Assembly (NCBI RefSeq): GCF_002261225.1
Contig: NZ_NEVM01000005.1
Location: forward strand, 1 to 64,000
DNA from: Bordetella genomosp. 10
GTDB lineage: Bacteria; Pseudomonadota; Gammaproteobacteria; Burkholderiales; Burkholderiaceae_B
DNA length: 64,000 nt
Reading direction: 5' to 3'
Position numbers and translations under genes: made by a program. The notes under the pieces were generated by a model. That model made no database searches. It was given only the letters and a program-made list of their open reading frames with translations, and had not been told where the DNA came from. Below are positions 1 to 9,554 of the stretch, piece after piece. Numbering within the stretch: position 1 is the first letter of the stretch; each line of letters starts with the position of its first letter.

Positions 1-1824
1 GGGAGCCGCCGGCTTGGCCGGCGCCGCGGCAGGGGCATCCAGGCGCGGCGCCTCGCCCGTGGCGGCCGGCGCGGCCGGCGCAACCGACGCAGCCGGCTGC
101 GCGGCGGACCGGGCGGCAGCGGGAACGGCCGTATGCGAGGAAGCGGCGGCGGACCCGACCGCGCGCGGCGCGGCCGCGGCAGGAGCGGTAGGAGTGGCAG
201 GAGCAACGGGTGCAGCCACGCGCGGCGGCGCGGCGGGCGCAGCCAAGGGCTGGGCCGACACCTCGATGACTTGGCCTTGGTTGATCTTGAACACCGCCAC
301 CGCCTGGGCCAGGCGCTGCGCCTGTTCCTGCAGCGAACCGGCGGCGGCGGCCGCCTGCTCCACCAGCGCCGCGTTCTGCTGCGTCACTTCATCCATCTGC
401 GAGACCGCGCGGTTGACCTGGTCGATGCCGCTGGACTGCTCCTCGGACGCCGCCGAGATCTCGCCCATGATGTCCGTCACGCGCTTCACCGACGTCACGA
501 TTTCCTGCATGGTCGCGCCAGCGCGCTCCACCTGCTCGGAGCCGGCGCCCACCTTGGACACCGAGTCCTCGATCAGGCCCTTGATTTCCTTGGCCGCCTG
601 GGCGCTGCGCTGGGCCAGCGAACGCACTTCGCCCGCCACCACCGCGAAACCCTTGCCCTGCTCGCCCGCCCGCGCCGCTTCCACCGCCGCGTTCAGCGCC
701 AGGATGTTGGTCTGGAAGGCGATGCCGTCGATCACGCTGACGATTTCCGAAATCTTGCGCGAGCTGGCCGAAATGCCCTGCATCGTGTTGACCACCTCGC
801 TCACGGCCGAGCCGCCGCGTTCGGCCACGTCCGAGGCGCTGGCCGCCAACTGGTTGGCCTGGCGCGCGTTGTCCGCGTTCTGCTTCACGGTCGAGGCCAG
901 TTGCTCCATCGACGCGGCGGTTTCCTCCAGCGAGGCCGCCTGCTGCTCGGTGCGGCTGGACAGGTCGGTGTTGCCGGCGGAGATCTCGCGCGCGCCGACG
1001 TTGATTTCCTCCACCCCGCGGCGCACCGAGGCCACCGTGCGGGTCAGGCTTTCCTGCATGCGCTTGATCGCGCCATAGAGCACGCCGACTTCATTGGAGG
1101 AGCGGACGTCCACGCGCTGCGTGAAATCGCCTTCCGCGATACGGTCGAAATGATTGCTGGCCTCGCGCAGCGGACGCAGCAGCATGCGGTTGATGAACAG
1201 CCAGCAGCCGATCGTCAGCAACACGGCCACGGCCACCATGACGGCCGTCACCACCTGCGATCGGGTGAAATCCTGGTGCCCCTTGCTCATGAGCACGTCG
1301 GCGTCCTTGTCCATGGCCTGGAAGAAGGCCTGGAACGCGCGATCCATGTCGTCGTTCGCCGCGCGCACCTGGTCATTGGACTTGGCGAAAGTATCCCCGT
1401 CCTTGGCGCGCAGGGCGTTGGCTTGCAGATCCAGCGCCGCGTTCATCTTGCGGAAGGCGGCGTCGACGCCCGACACGATGGCCTGCGCCCCCTCCATCTT
1501 GGGGGATTTCGCGAAGGCTTCGTAGGTCTGGGCCGCCTTGGCCTGATAGTTCTTGGCGCGATCGACGTTGGCCACCGCCTGATCGGCCTTGCCGTCCTTC
1601 AGGAACTGGTACGAGGTGGCCAGGATCAGCCGGCCGCGCAAGATGCTCACGTAGGTGCTGTACAACTGCGTGACCTGGTCGCCGTACACCACGTTCAGTT
1701 CGTCGGCCTTGGTGTTCATGGAGCGCAGGCCCAGCCAGCCGAAGCCGTTGGACGACAGCATGGCCACCATGTACAGGGCCAGGACCAGCGCGATGCAGGT
1801 CCGGATTCTCATATTCGCGAACAT
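1..1824 (-). CDS. Methyl-accepting chemotaxis protein, C-terminus cut by window edge
   Basis: Membrane chemoreceptor that signals through CheW/CheA. The frame stays open from an ATG at 1824 to base 1 (608 codons), so the end is missing. It reads in order: an N-terminal membrane segment (about residues 8-28), a four-helix-bundle-like periplasmic domain, a second membrane segment near residue 195, a HAMP domain, and a long helical signalling domain with the hallmark hairpin [20 protein letters not shown]. After the signalling domain comes an Ala/Pro-rich tail of more than 80 residues, which is unusual. The signalling half is almost identical, in protein and DNA, to the receptor at 23828-25525. 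It lies 64 bp after flgL on the same strand and may be read with flgKL. The ligand cannot be inferred. Confidence 0.93.
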   Translation of the reverse strand, partial: MFANMRIRTCIALVLALYMVAMLSSNGFGWLGLRSMNTKADELNVVYGDQVTQLYSTYVSILRGRLILATSYQFLKDGKADQAVANVDRAKNYQAKAAQTYEAFAKSPKMEGAQAIVSGVDAAFRKMNAALDLQANALRAKDGDTFAKSNDQVRAANDDMDRAFQAFFQAMDKDADVLMSKGHQDFTRSQVVTAVMVAVAVLLTIGCWLFINRMLLRPLREASNHFDRIAEGDFTQRVDVRSSNEVGVLYGAIKRMQESLTRTVASVRRGVEEINVGAREISAGNTDLSSRTEQQAASLEETAASMEQLASTVKQNADNARQANQLAASASDVAERGGSAVSEVVNTMQGISASSRKISEIVSVIDGIAFQTNILALNAAVEAARAGEQGKGFAVVAGEVRSLAQRSAQAAKEIKGLIEDSVSKVGAGSEQVERAGATMQEIVTSVKRVTDIMGEISAASEEQSSGIDQVNRAVSQMDEVTQQNAALVEQAAAAAGSLQEQAQRLAQAVAVFKINQGQVIEVSAQPLAAPAAPPRVAAPVAPATPTAPAAAAPRAVGSAAASSHTAVPAAARSAAQPAASVAPAAPAATGEAPRLDAPAAAPAKPAAP

Positions 1825-1888
1825 TCTGTCTTTCTTTCCCACCATGGGCCGAGTCCGGGCGAGCAGCCCCGGACCGCGGCGAAACGCT

Positions 1889-3133
1889 CTATTTGTTCAT
1901 GCTGAAGAGGCTGACGCCCTGGATCGACGAGAATGCGGCCATCGATGCCTGCAGCGCCACCTGGCGCAGCGTCAGGGAAGATACCGCCGAGTAGTAGTCC
2001 AGGTCCGTCAGGTCGGACAGCACCTTGGTGTCGGTCAGCTTGCGCTGGCTGCCGGTGCTGTCCAGGGCATCCAGTTCGTTCTGGCGCGCGCCCACCGATG
2101 CCTGCACCGTCGAAACGTTGTCCAGGTTGATCGCCAGCTTGCGCGCCGCCGTGGTCAGTGTGTTGCGCAGCGAGGCCGACGCGGCGGCGTCGCCTTGCGT
2201 GGCCCCGGTCAGTGCCGAGATCAACTGGTCCATGGTCGCGAACACGTCCATGTCGGCGCCCTGCGCCGGCTCCACGGTGAAGCTGTCGCCGTTGGCCGGC
2301 GCGCCCGACAGGGTCATCGTCACGCCGCCCATGTCGATCGTGTCGCCATCCGTATAGGCGACCGGCGCCGAGGTGGTCGACGTGCCGCCCGCGTCGGTCG
2401 TGGTGATCGTATAGGTGGTGTCGCCGGTGGTGGCGTCGACCGCGAAATCGATCTTGAACGTCGAACCGATGTTGGCGCCGCCGGTCTGGGTGTTCGGCGC
2501 GAGGAAGGTCGCCGTGCCGGTGTTGGCCGAAGCGGCCGACGCGATATAGGACGTGGTGCCGGGATTGGCGCGGCTGAAGATGTCCGAGCCGACGTCCGAG
2601 GTGGACATCTGGCGCGCCTGGTCCACCTGGACGACGCGCTGGCCGGTGTCGCCGGCGTAGGTGATGGCGCCGGTGGCCGGATCCTGGACGTAGGCCGCGC
2701 TGCCGCTCTGGTATCCCGAGAACAGGTACTGGCCGCTGCCGTCGGTGCTGTTGGCCAGCGCGAACAGGGCGTCGCGCGAGTTGCTCAACACCGTCGCCAG
2801 CGTCTGGCGGTCGGTATCGGACAGCGTCCCGTTGCCCGCCTGCACCACCTTCTCCATCGAGGCCGTGATGTTGTTGACGATGGCGCTCAGGGCGTTGCCT
2901 TCGTTGCCCAGCGACGTGTTGGCCACGTTGCGGTTGCTGGCGTAGTTGCCGGTCATCGACAGGTTCTGGCTGGCGGTGATCGACTGGCCGGCGGCCAGCG
3001 GATCGTCCGACGCCGTCACGATGCGGCGGCCGCTGCTGACCTGCTGCTGCAGGGACAACAGCGACGACTGGCTGTTCAGAATGCCGTTCAGGCCGCTCTG
3101 GTAAATCATCGAGGTGCTGAGGCGCACGGTCAT
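1889..3133 (-). CDS. flgL: Flagellar hook-filament junction protein FlgL (HAP3)
   Basis: Junction protein between hook and filament, exported by the flagellar type III apparatus. 414 residues, longer than the roughly 317 of enterics. The N-terminus (MTVRLSTSMIYQSGLNGI) and the C-terminus (DLDYYSAVSSLTLRQVALQA) are flagellin-like coiled-coil D0/D1 segments. Between them is an expanded Ser/Thr/Gly-rich variable middle, about residues 130-300. It follows flgK by 45 bp on the same strand, and the pair shares the sigma28-type promoter upstream of flgK. The ATG at 3133 is the only start that gives the conserved N-terminus. Confidence 0.96.
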   Translation of the reverse strand: MTVRLSTSMIYQSGLNGILNSQSSLLSLQQQVSSGRRIVTASDDPLAAGQSITASQNLSMTGNYASNRNVANTSLGNEGNALSAIVNNITASMEKVVQAGNGTLSDTDRQTLATVLSNSRDALFALANSTDGSGQYLFSGYQSGSAAYVQDPATGAITYAGDTGQRVVQVDQARQMSTSDVGSDIFSRANPGTTSYIASAASANTGTATFLAPNTQTGGANIGSTFKIDFAVDATTGDTTYTITTTDAGGTSTTSAPVAYTDGDTIDMGGVTMTLSGAPANGDSFTVEPAQGADMDVFATMDQLISALTGATQGDAAASASLRNTLTTAARKLAINLDNVSTVQASVGARQNELDALDSTGSQRKLTDTKVLSDLTDLDYYSAVSSLTLRQVALQASMAAFSSIQGVSLFSMNK

Positions 3134-3178
3134 GCTATGGCTCCTGGTGTTCTCTGGGCTGGCGCGTTCGATGCGGGC

Positions 3179-4834
3179 TTACTGGATGCCCAACAGGGCC
3201 TGGAAGACCGTATTGGCGACGTCGATGATCTTGGCGGCGGCCTGGTATTGCTGCTGGAACATGCTCAGGCTGACGTATTCTTCGTTCAGGTTGACCCCCG
3301 ACACCGACTGCTGGTCGGTCTGGCGCTGGGAGATCACGGATTGCTGGGCCGTATCGTTGGCCTTGGCGGCGGCCGTCTGCTGGCCCACGGTGTTGACGAT
3401 CTGCGAAAAGGCGTCGGTCACGCTCAGCGTGCCGCCGGCCAGCGTCTTGCTGGTCTGCAGTTGCGCCATGGCCAGGGCGTTGTTGCCATTGGCGGAACCC
3501 GGGTTGGTGCTGTCGGAGGCCGCGATCTTGCTGGGGTCGGTGATCGCCACGGCGATCTGGCCGGCGGCGTCGCGGGTCGGGCTCAGCACCCACTTGTCGC
3601 CGTCGGCGGGGACGCCGCTGATGTTCATGCTCAGGCCGTCGAAGGCCATGGGCGGCGTGGTCCCGTCGCCCGTGTACACCTGCGTGCCGTCCGAGCGGGT
3701 CACCGTGTAGTTGCCGCCCGTATAGCTGATCGTGTAGTCGTTGGCCGTCAGCGCGCTGGCGTCGGTATAGTCGGCCGTCATCGTGGCGCTGCCGGTGTTC
3801 TTGGCGTTGGGCAGCGCCGACGGCGTGCCCAGCGAAAAGAAGTCCTCGCCGGCATCGCCGTTCAAGTCCACGCCCTGCGCCTGCAAGGCATTGAAGGCGG
3901 TGGCCAGGCCGACGGACATCTGGCCCAGCTTGTTCTGCAGCGTGTCCAGCGATTGCGAACGGAATTGCAGCAGGCCGCCCAGGCTGCCCTGGGTAATGGC
4001 GCTGTCCTTCATTTCCACGGTGGTCGTGGCGCCGCCCGGGCCCGAAGGCACGGTATAGGCGACGACGGTGCGCGACGGATCGGCGGCCGAGGCCACCGCC
4101 TGCAACTTGTAGACCGTCGTGCCGGACAGCAGCGACTGGCCGCTGGACAGCGCGATATCGACGGCGTAGCCGTTCGAGGCCGTCGAGGTGCGGATGCCGA
4201 CCACCTGGCCCAATTGCTGCACCAGCGAATCGCGCTGGTCCATCAGGTCGTTGGGGGCATTGCCGGCGCCGTTGCTGACGGCGGCGACGATCTGCTGGTT
4301 CAGGTTGTTGATCTGGCTCAGGTAGCTGTTGACCTGGTCCACCGAGGACGAGATCTGCGTATTCAGGCCGGTGCGCTGCGTCTGCAGGTCCGCATAGGCG
4401 GAATTGATCTGGCTCACCAGGCTCTGGGCCTTGCCGATCAGGTCCTGGCGGGTCGCGGCGTCGGCGGGCGAACTGGCCACCGCGTTCAGCGACGTGAAGA
4501 AATCGTTCAGCGCCGGCGAGATGCCGGTGGTGTTGTCGCCCAGCATGTTGTCGACCTGTGTGAGCTGCGTCAGCAGGCTGGACGTCGCCGCGCCGGTGCT
4601 CTGGGCCTGCACCAACTGGTTGTACAGAAACCCGCTGTACTGGCGCTGCACGGTATCGACCATGACGCCGCGGCCATAGTAGCCCGAGCCGGTCGCGGTG
4701 GCGCCCGCGGTCGAGGTCATCACCTTCTGACGGTTGTAGCCATCCGTCCCCGAGTTATCGATGTTGTGGCCGGTGACCGTCAGGCCGGCTTGCGCCGCGT
4801 TCAGGCCACTCAGGCCAAGGCTGAACAAACTCAT
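3179..4834 (-). CDS. flgK: Flagellar hook-associated protein FlgK (HAP1)
   Basis: First junction protein between hook and filament. The start is set at the ATG at 4834 because the family N-terminus begins MSLFSLGLSGLNAAQAGL; the frame is open 57 bp further upstream, but that stretch overlaps the promoter. This gives 551 residues, close to the enteric length. Residues 1-60 carry the axial-protein motif (TVTGHNIDNSGTDGYNRQ), and the C-terminus (EEYVSLSMFQQQYQAAAKII) completes the D0 coiled coil. flgL follows after 45 bp. A sigma28-type promoter 48 bp upstream fits late, FliA-dependent expression. Confidence 0.96.
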   Translation of the reverse strand: MSLFSLGLSGLNAAQAGLTVTGHNIDNSGTDGYNRQKVMTSTAGATATGSGYYGRGVMVDTVQRQYSGFLYNQLVQAQSTGAATSSLLTQLTQVDNMLGDNTTGISPALNDFFTSLNAVASSPADAATRQDLIGKAQSLVSQINSAYADLQTQRTGLNTQISSSVDQVNSYLSQINNLNQQIVAAVSNGAGNAPNDLMDQRDSLVQQLGQVVGIRTSTASNGYAVDIALSSGQSLLSGTTVYKLQAVASAADPSRTVVAYTVPSGPGGATTTVEMKDSAITQGSLGGLLQFRSQSLDTLQNKLGQMSVGLATAFNALQAQGVDLNGDAGEDFFSLGTPSALPNAKNTGSATMTADYTDASALTANDYTISYTGGNYTVTRSDGTQVYTGDGTTPPMAFDGLSMNISGVPADGDKWVLSPTRDAAGQIAVAITDPSKIAASDSTNPGSANGNNALAMAQLQTSKTLAGGTLSVTDAFSQIVNTVGQQTAAAKANDTAQQSVISQRQTDQQSVSGVNLNEEYVSLSMFQQQYQAAAKIIDVANTVFQALLGIQ

Positions 4835-4881
4835 GTCTAGGTGCCTCTGCAAATAACCGTGCGAGTTCTCGGGATACCCGT

Positions 4882-4908
4882 TTAACGGCAACGATTCGCA
4901 AAAATTTA
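4882..4908 (-). promoter_or_regulatory. Sigma28 (FliA)-type promoter for flgKL
   Basis: On the minus strand the sequence reads TAAATTTT, then 11 bases, then GCCGTTAA. The known FliA consensus is TAAAGTTT-N11-GCCGATAA, so 14 of 16 positions match with exact spacing. It lies 48 bp before the flgK ATG. The same architecture is found before flgM and fliC in this window. Confidence 0.8.
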
Positions 4909-5021
4909 GCGTTATCTATCCGTTATCCATCTATTGATGCCTTCCCATGGCGCCTTCCCTGGCGGGCCGTGGGAAAAACAGGGTCACAGCATGTTTTTGA
5001 TTTTTCCTGGATCCAGCGCCA

Positions 5022-6065
5022 TCAGATCCCTCCCCCATCGCCGCCCAATCCCGCGGCGGCGGCCGCGCCCGCGCGTCCGCCCCGGAACTGGCCCATGATG
5101 CCGATCAGCTTTTCCGCGTAACGCGGGTCGGTGGCGTAGCCGGCCGCCTGGATGCGGCGCGCCGCGTCCACTTCGTCGCGGGCCTGCGCCACCGCCTCGT
5201 AGCGCGGGCTGCCGCCGATCAGGCGGGCATAGTCGGCGAACGATTCGGCATAGGAGTTATAGGCGCGGAAGGGCTGCATCACCTTCCTGGGCACGCCGTC
5301 CTCGTATTCCGTGGTCATCACGTTGACCACCTTGCCCTTCCAGGCGTCGTTGGCCTTGATGCCGAACAGGTTGTAGCTGGTGCGGCCGTCCTCGTAGCGG
5401 ATTTCGCGCTTGCCCCAGCCCGACTCCAGGGCGGCCTGGCCCAGGATCAGGCGCGCCGGCACGCCGCTCATGCGCTCGGCCGCCTTGGCGGCGGAGGCCA
5501 TCTGGGAGACGAATTCCACCACGTGCTCCGGGGCGCCCTCGGCCGCCGCCAGGGCGCGGTCCGCCGGGCGATTGCGATCCAGCACGCGCAGCAGCGCGGC
5601 CAGCTCGGGCGACAGGCTGCTGCCGGCGCGCGGCGGCGCCATGCGGCGCAGGTCCAGCGCCATCTCGCCCTGGGCGGGATCCGCCGCATTGGCCTGGGCG
5701 GCGTCGTCGACCACCGCGTCGGCGGGCGGCTGGGCGTCGCCGTTCTGCGCGCGCATCTGGCGCAGCAGCGACTGCGCCAGGCCGATGCCGGGCGTGGCCA
5801 GTTGCAAGGCCAGTTGCTCGTCGGCCATGGACTGGATCATGCGCGACTGCTCGGAATCGAACAGGCCGCTTTTCATCGTGGCCTCGCGCATGCGCTTGAG
5901 CATCATCTGTATATAGACGGCCTCGAACTGCTTGGCGACCTGGGCCTGCTTGTCCGCGCTGTTCGGGTTCACGCTGACGTCGCGCTTGAGCGCGCCCAGC
6001 GAGCCGAAGTCGAAGATCGACGCTTGCCCCGAATCGAGCGAGCCGGCGCCGGACAGGATAGCCAT
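5022..6065 (-). CDS. flgJ: Flagellar rod-assembly protein FlgJ with peptidoglycan hydrolase domain
   Basis: Rod cap and muralytic enzyme that opens the cell wall for the growing rod. 347 residues. The N-terminal rod-binding domain (about 25-110) contains AVYIQMMLKRMREATM and SMADEQLALQLA. A variable Ala/Pro linker follows. The C-terminal glucosaminidase domain (about 175-330) carries ILGQAALESGWGKREI with the catalytic Glu, and SYAESFADYARLI. The ATG at 6065 lies 2 bp after the flgI stop codon, so the two are translationally linked. It ends 187 bp before flgK; the flgK promoter lies in that gap. Confidence 0.95.
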   Translation of the reverse strand: MAILSGAGSLDSGQASIFDFGSLGALKRDVSVNPNSADKQAQVAKQFEAVYIQMMLKRMREATMKSGLFDSEQSRMIQSMADEQLALQLATPGIGLAQSLLRQMRAQNGDAQPPADAVVDDAAQANAADPAQGEMALDLRRMAPPRAGSSLSPELAALLRVLDRNRPADRALAAAEGAPEHVVEFVSQMASAAKAAERMSGVPARLILGQAALESGWGKREIRYEDGRTSYNLFGIKANDAWKGKVVNVMTTEYEDGVPRKVMQPFRAYNSYAESFADYARLIGGSPRYEAVAQARDEVDAARRIQAAGYATDPRYAEKLIGIMGQFRGGRAGAAAAAGLGGDGGGI

Positions 6066-6067
6066 GA

Positions 6068-7198
6068 TCAGATGATCTCCAGCTCGGCGCGCAGGGCGCC
6101 GGCGGTCTGCATGGCCTGCAGGATGGCGAGCAGGTCCTGGGGCGTGGCGCCCAGCGCGTTGAGCGCGCGCACCACGTCGGCCAGGTTGGCGCTGGTGCGC
6201 ACGCGCTGCAACGAGCCGTTCTCCTGGCGTACGTCGATCTGGGTGTTCGGCACCACCACGGTCTGGCCGCCGCCGAAAGGCGTGTTCGGCTGCGAGACCG
6301 CGTTGGTCTGGTTGACCACCACCGAGAGGTTGCCGTGGGCCACCGCGGCTTCCTCGATCATCACCGTGCGGTTCATCACCACCGACCCCGTGCGGGCATT
6401 GATGATGACCTTGGCGGCGGCCGGCGCGCGCGTCACCTGCAGGTTCTCGACCTGCGACAGGAAGGCCGCCTGCCCCGCCGGGTCCAGCGGCCCCTGCAGG
6501 CGGATGACGCGGCCGTCCACCACCGAGGCCGTGCCCGGCCCGAAGCGCTGGTTCAGGGCCGCCGAGACGTTCTGCGTCGTGCCGAAATCCAGCTCGTTCA
6601 TTTCCAGGAAAATATTGCCGTCGCGCGCGAACGTCGTCGGCACCGCGCGCTCGACGATGGCGCCGTTGCTGATGCGGCCGCCGTTCAACTGGTTGATGGC
6701 CACGCTGGAGCCGCCCGCCGAGGCGCCGGCGCCGCCCACCACCAGGTTGCCCTGGGCGATGGCGTAGACCTGGCCGTCCGCGCCCTTCATCGGCGTCATC
6801 AGCAGCGTGCCGCCGCGCAGGCTCTTGGCGTTGCCCATGGCCGACACCACCACGTCGGCGGTCTGGCCCGGGCGCGCGAAGGCCGGCAGCGTCATGGTGA
6901 CCATCGCGGCCGCCACGTTCTTCAACTGCATATTGGTATTGGACGGCACCGTCACGCCGAGCTGCGACAGCATGTTCGTCAGGCTCTGCTGGGTGAACGG
7001 GGTCTGGCGCACCTGGTCGCCCGTGCCGTCCAGGCCCACCACCAGGCCGTAGCCGATCAACTGGTTGCCGCGGACGCCCTGGATGGCGGACAGGTCCTTG
7101 AGGCGCTCCGCGTGCGCGGCGCCGGCCAGCATGGCGCCGGCCACGCAGGCGCGCAGCAGCACGGAGGCCAGGGCGGAAAAGGCGGTGGAGAGCTTCAT
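6068..7198 (-). CDS. flgI: Flagellar P-ring protein FlgI
   Basis: Periplasmic P-ring subunit, the bushing of the rod in the peptidoglycan layer. 376 residues from the ATG at 7198. A TTG 18 bp upstream is possible, but the ATG gives a clean signal peptide ([12 protein letters not shown] through AGAAHA) followed by the mature start [20 protein letters not shown]. Conserved blocks include [15 protein letters not shown] and VNQLNG-type loops. The start overlaps the end of flgH. Confidence 0.96.
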   Translation of the reverse strand: MKLSTAFSALASVLLRACVAGAMLAGAAHAERLKDLSAIQGVRGNQLIGYGLVVGLDGTGDQVRQTPFTQQSLTNMLSQLGVTVPSNTNMQLKNVAAAMVTMTLPAFARPGQTADVVVSAMGNAKSLRGGTLLMTPMKGADGQVYAIAQGNLVVGGAGASAGGSSVAINQLNGGRISNGAIVERAVPTTFARDGNIFLEMNELDFGTTQNVSAALNQRFGPGTASVVDGRVIRLQGPLDPAGQAAFLSQVENLQVTRAPAAAKVIINARTGSVVMNRTVMIEEAAVAHGNLSVVVNQTNAVSQPNTPFGGGQTVVVPNTQIDVRQENGSLQRVRTSANLADVVRALNALGATPQDLLAILQAMQTAGALRAELEII

Positions 7199-7199
7199 A

Positions 7200-7904
7200 T
7201 CAGAACGGAGATGCAATCAGGAAAAAGCGCTGCAGCCAGCCCATGGTCTGCACTTCGTCCATCACGCCCTTGCTGCGGTACTCGATGCGCGCATCGGCCA
7301 CCCGCGTCGACGAGACGGTGTTGGTGCCGGTGATCGCGCGCGGATCGACCACGCCGGAAAAACGGATGTACTCGCTGCCGCGGTTGATGGCGATCTGCTT
7401 TTCGCCGGCGACCTGCAGGTTGCCGTTGGGCAGCACGCCCACCACCGTGGTCGTCAGCGTGCCGGTGAAGGTGTTGTTGGCGCTGCTGTCGCCCGCTCCC
7501 TTGGTCTGGTTGCCGCCCTTGGTGGAGGTGTCCAGCTTGGCGTTGAACCAGCTACTCAGGAAGCCCGGCGAGGCCGAGATCGAATTGTCGGTGGCCGAAC
7601 TGCGGTCCGTATTGGTCGCCACGTTCTTGGCGGCGGCGGTCTTTTCCTCCAGCACCACGGTCACGATATCGCCGACGTTGCGCGGCCGGCGGTCCTCGAA
7701 CAGCGGGTAGTTGCCGTAGGCGGTCGGCTGGTAGATGGCGCCGTCGGGCGTCGGGGAAATCGGCGCGGGCGGCGGCGGCGCCGCCGTGGTCGAACCGAGC
7801 ACCACCGGTTCCGGCGGCACCAGGGCGCAGCCGGCCAGCCACAATGCCATCGAAGCGAGGAAAACGAAACGCATGAAACGCATGTTCGGGTCCGGACGTC
7901 GCAT
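7200..7904 (-). CDS. flgH: Flagellar L-ring lipoprotein FlgH
   Basis: Outer-membrane L-ring subunit. About 234 residues from the ATG at 7904, which overlaps the flgG stop (TGATG). A second ATG at 7883 gives [19 protein letters not shown], a more standard lipoprotein signal, and may be the true start. The lipobox is LAGC, with the Cys lipidated after cleavage. The family block [17 protein letters not shown] is present, and the C-terminus ends in [14 protein letters not shown], as usual. Confidence 0.95.
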   Translation of the reverse strand: MRRPDPNMRFMRFVFLASMALWLAGCALVPPEPVVLGSTTAAPPPPAPISPTPDGAIYQPTAYGNYPLFEDRRPRNVGDIVTVVLEEKTAAAKNVATNTDRSSATDNSISASPGFLSSWFNAKLDTSTKGGNQTKGAGDSSANNTFTGTLTTTVVGVLPNGNLQVAGEKQIAINRGSEYIRFSGVVDPRAITGTNTVSSTRVADARIEYRSKGVMDEVQTMGWLQRFFLIASPF

Positions 7905-8689
7905 CAAAGCTGGGTCAGGCGCTGCAGCATCTGATCGGCGGTCTGCACGGCCTTGGAGTTCATTTCGTAGGCGCGCTGCGTGGTGATCATGTTGACCAGT
8001 TCCTCCGCCACGTTGACGTTGGAGGTTTCCAGGTACTTCTGCTGCATCGTGCCCAGGCCGTCGACGCCGGGGTTGCCGATGTTCGGCGGGCCGGACGAAT
8101 CGGTCTCCAGGTACAGGTTCTCGCCCACGCTCTGCAAGCCGTTGGGGTTGATGAAGTTGGCCAGTTGCAATTGGCCGACCTGCACGTTCACGCCGGGCGC
8201 GGCGGGCTGGGTCACCGACACCGTGCCGTCGGTGCCGATGGTCAGCGTCAGCGCGTTGTTGGGGATGTTGATCGGCGGCTGCACCACGTAGCCTTCGGCG
8301 GTCGTCAACTGGCCGTTCTGGTCGCGCTGCAAGGAGCCGTCGCGGGTGTAGGCGTCGGTGCCGTCCGGCAACTGGATCTGCAGGAAACCGGCACCCTGGA
8401 TGGCGACGTCCAGGTCCTGGCCGGTGCTGGTCAGGCCGCCCTGGGTATGCAGGCGCTCCGTCGCCGCCACGCGCGTGCCCGTGCCGAGCTGCAGGCCGGA
8501 GGGCAACTGGTTGGCGTCGCCGACCTGGGCGCCGGGCTGGCGCACCGTCTGGTACATCAGGTCCTGGAACACGGCGCGGCCACGCTTGTAGCCGGTGGTG
8601 TTGACGTTGGCCAGGTTGTTCGAGATGACGTCCAACTGGGTTTGCTGACCCTCGAGGCCCGTCTTGGCGATCCAGAGCGAACGAAGCAT
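7904..8689 (-). CDS. flgG: Flagellar distal rod protein FlgG
   Basis: Distal rod subunit. 261 residues, the standard length. The N-terminus [20 protein letters not shown] runs into the axial motif [17 protein letters not shown]. The C-terminus has the family ending [21 protein letters not shown] good ribosome site (AGGAG) precedes the ATG at 8689. It overlaps flgH by one base. Confidence 0.97.
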   Translation of the reverse strand: MLRSLWIAKTGLEGQQTQLDVISNNLANVNTTGYKRGRAVFQDLMYQTVRQPGAQVGDANQLPSGLQLGTGTRVAATERLHTQGGLTSTGQDLDVAIQGAGFLQIQLPDGTDAYTRDGSLQRDQNGQLTTAEGYVVQPPINIPNNALTLTIGTDGTVSVTQPAAPGVNVQVGQLQLANFINPNGLQSVGENLYLETDSSGPPNIGNPGVDGLGTMQQKYLETSNVNVAEELVNMITTQRAYEMNSKAVQTADQMLQRLTQL

Positions 8690-8760
8690 GGTTTTAGACT
8701 CCTGGGTTGCCGGGCGCGGGGCCCGGCAGGTAATTCGGTTTCAGAACGGGGCAACGGGGC

Positions 8761-9522
8761 TTACGAGGTCACCGACAGAATGCCGTTGGCGCGGTCCTCG
8801 TTGGTGTCCGCATCCTTGACCACCTGCATCTGCATTTCAAAACGGCGCGAGTTCTCGATCATGCCGACCATCGAGGTCGCGGCGTTGGCGTTGCTGCCTT
8901 CCAGCACGCCCGAGGTGACGCGCACGGACGGATCGGCCGGCATCGGCGGCGCCGGCTGGCCGTTGGCCGCGACGCGCCGGAACACGCCGTCGTCGCCGTG
9001 CACCAGGGTGTTTTCGTCAGGCTTGACCAGCTTGAGCTGGCCCAGGTTGAGCACCGTATTGGGCGGGTCGCCGGCGCCGATGGAGGTCACCGTGCCGTCC
9101 GTGCCGATGGTCAAGGCGGCCATGGCAGGCACGTCGATCACGCCGTTCTGCTGCGACAGCACGGGGATGCCCTGCGAGGTCTGCAACTGCCCGTTGACGC
9201 CCACCTGCAGGTCGCCGGCGCGGGTATAGGCCTCGCCTTGCGGGGTCTGCACGGCCAGCCAGCCGCCTTCGGTCACGGCGACGTCCAGTGGGTTGCCCGT
9301 GGACTGCAACACGCCCATCTGGAAATCGCTGCGCGGCGTCGCCGCCACGGTCGACACGCGGGTCGGCAGGCTGGTTCCGTCATTGACCGGCACCGAGCGG
9401 TACATGGACATCTGGGCCCGGAAGCCCACGGTGTTGACGTTGGCCATGTTGTTCGTCAGAACGTTCTGCTGCTCGCTGATGCGGGCGGCGCCGTTCATGG
9501 CGGTGTAGATGATGCGGTCCAT
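8761..9522 (-). CDS. flgF: Flagellar proximal rod protein FlgF
   Basis: Proximal rod subunit. 253 residues, the standard length. MDRIIYTAMNGAARISEQQN is followed by VLTNNMANVNTVGFRAQ, the rod/hook N-terminal motif. The C-terminus ATSMVGMIENSRRFEMQMQV matches the family's D0 helix. It sits between flgE and flgG in canonical order, 71 bp before flgG. Confidence 0.96.
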   Translation of the reverse strand: MDRIIYTAMNGAARISEQQNVLTNNMANVNTVGFRAQMSMYRSVPVNDGTSLPTRVSTVAATPRSDFQMGVLQSTGNPLDVAVTEGGWLAVQTPQGEAYTRAGDLQVGVNGQLQTSQGIPVLSQQNGVIDVPAMAALTIGTDGTVTSIGAGDPPNTVLNLGQLKLVKPDENTLVHGDDGVFRRVAANGQPAPPMPADPSVRVTSGVLEGSNANAATSMVGMIENSRRFEMQMQVVKDADTNEDRANGILSVTS

Positions 9523-9554
9523 GCCTGGTTCGGTTCCGTGTCGGCGTAGCGGGT

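Noticed and set aside
1655..4840. Plus-strand open frame of about 1060 codons
   Set aside because: It lies opposite flgL and flgK, is made of Arg, His, Gly and Ala typical of a GC-rich antisense frame, and has no ribosome site or recognisable domain.
5523..6767. Plus-strand frames opposite flgJ and flgI
   Set aside because: Antisense shadows of well-defined flagellar genes.
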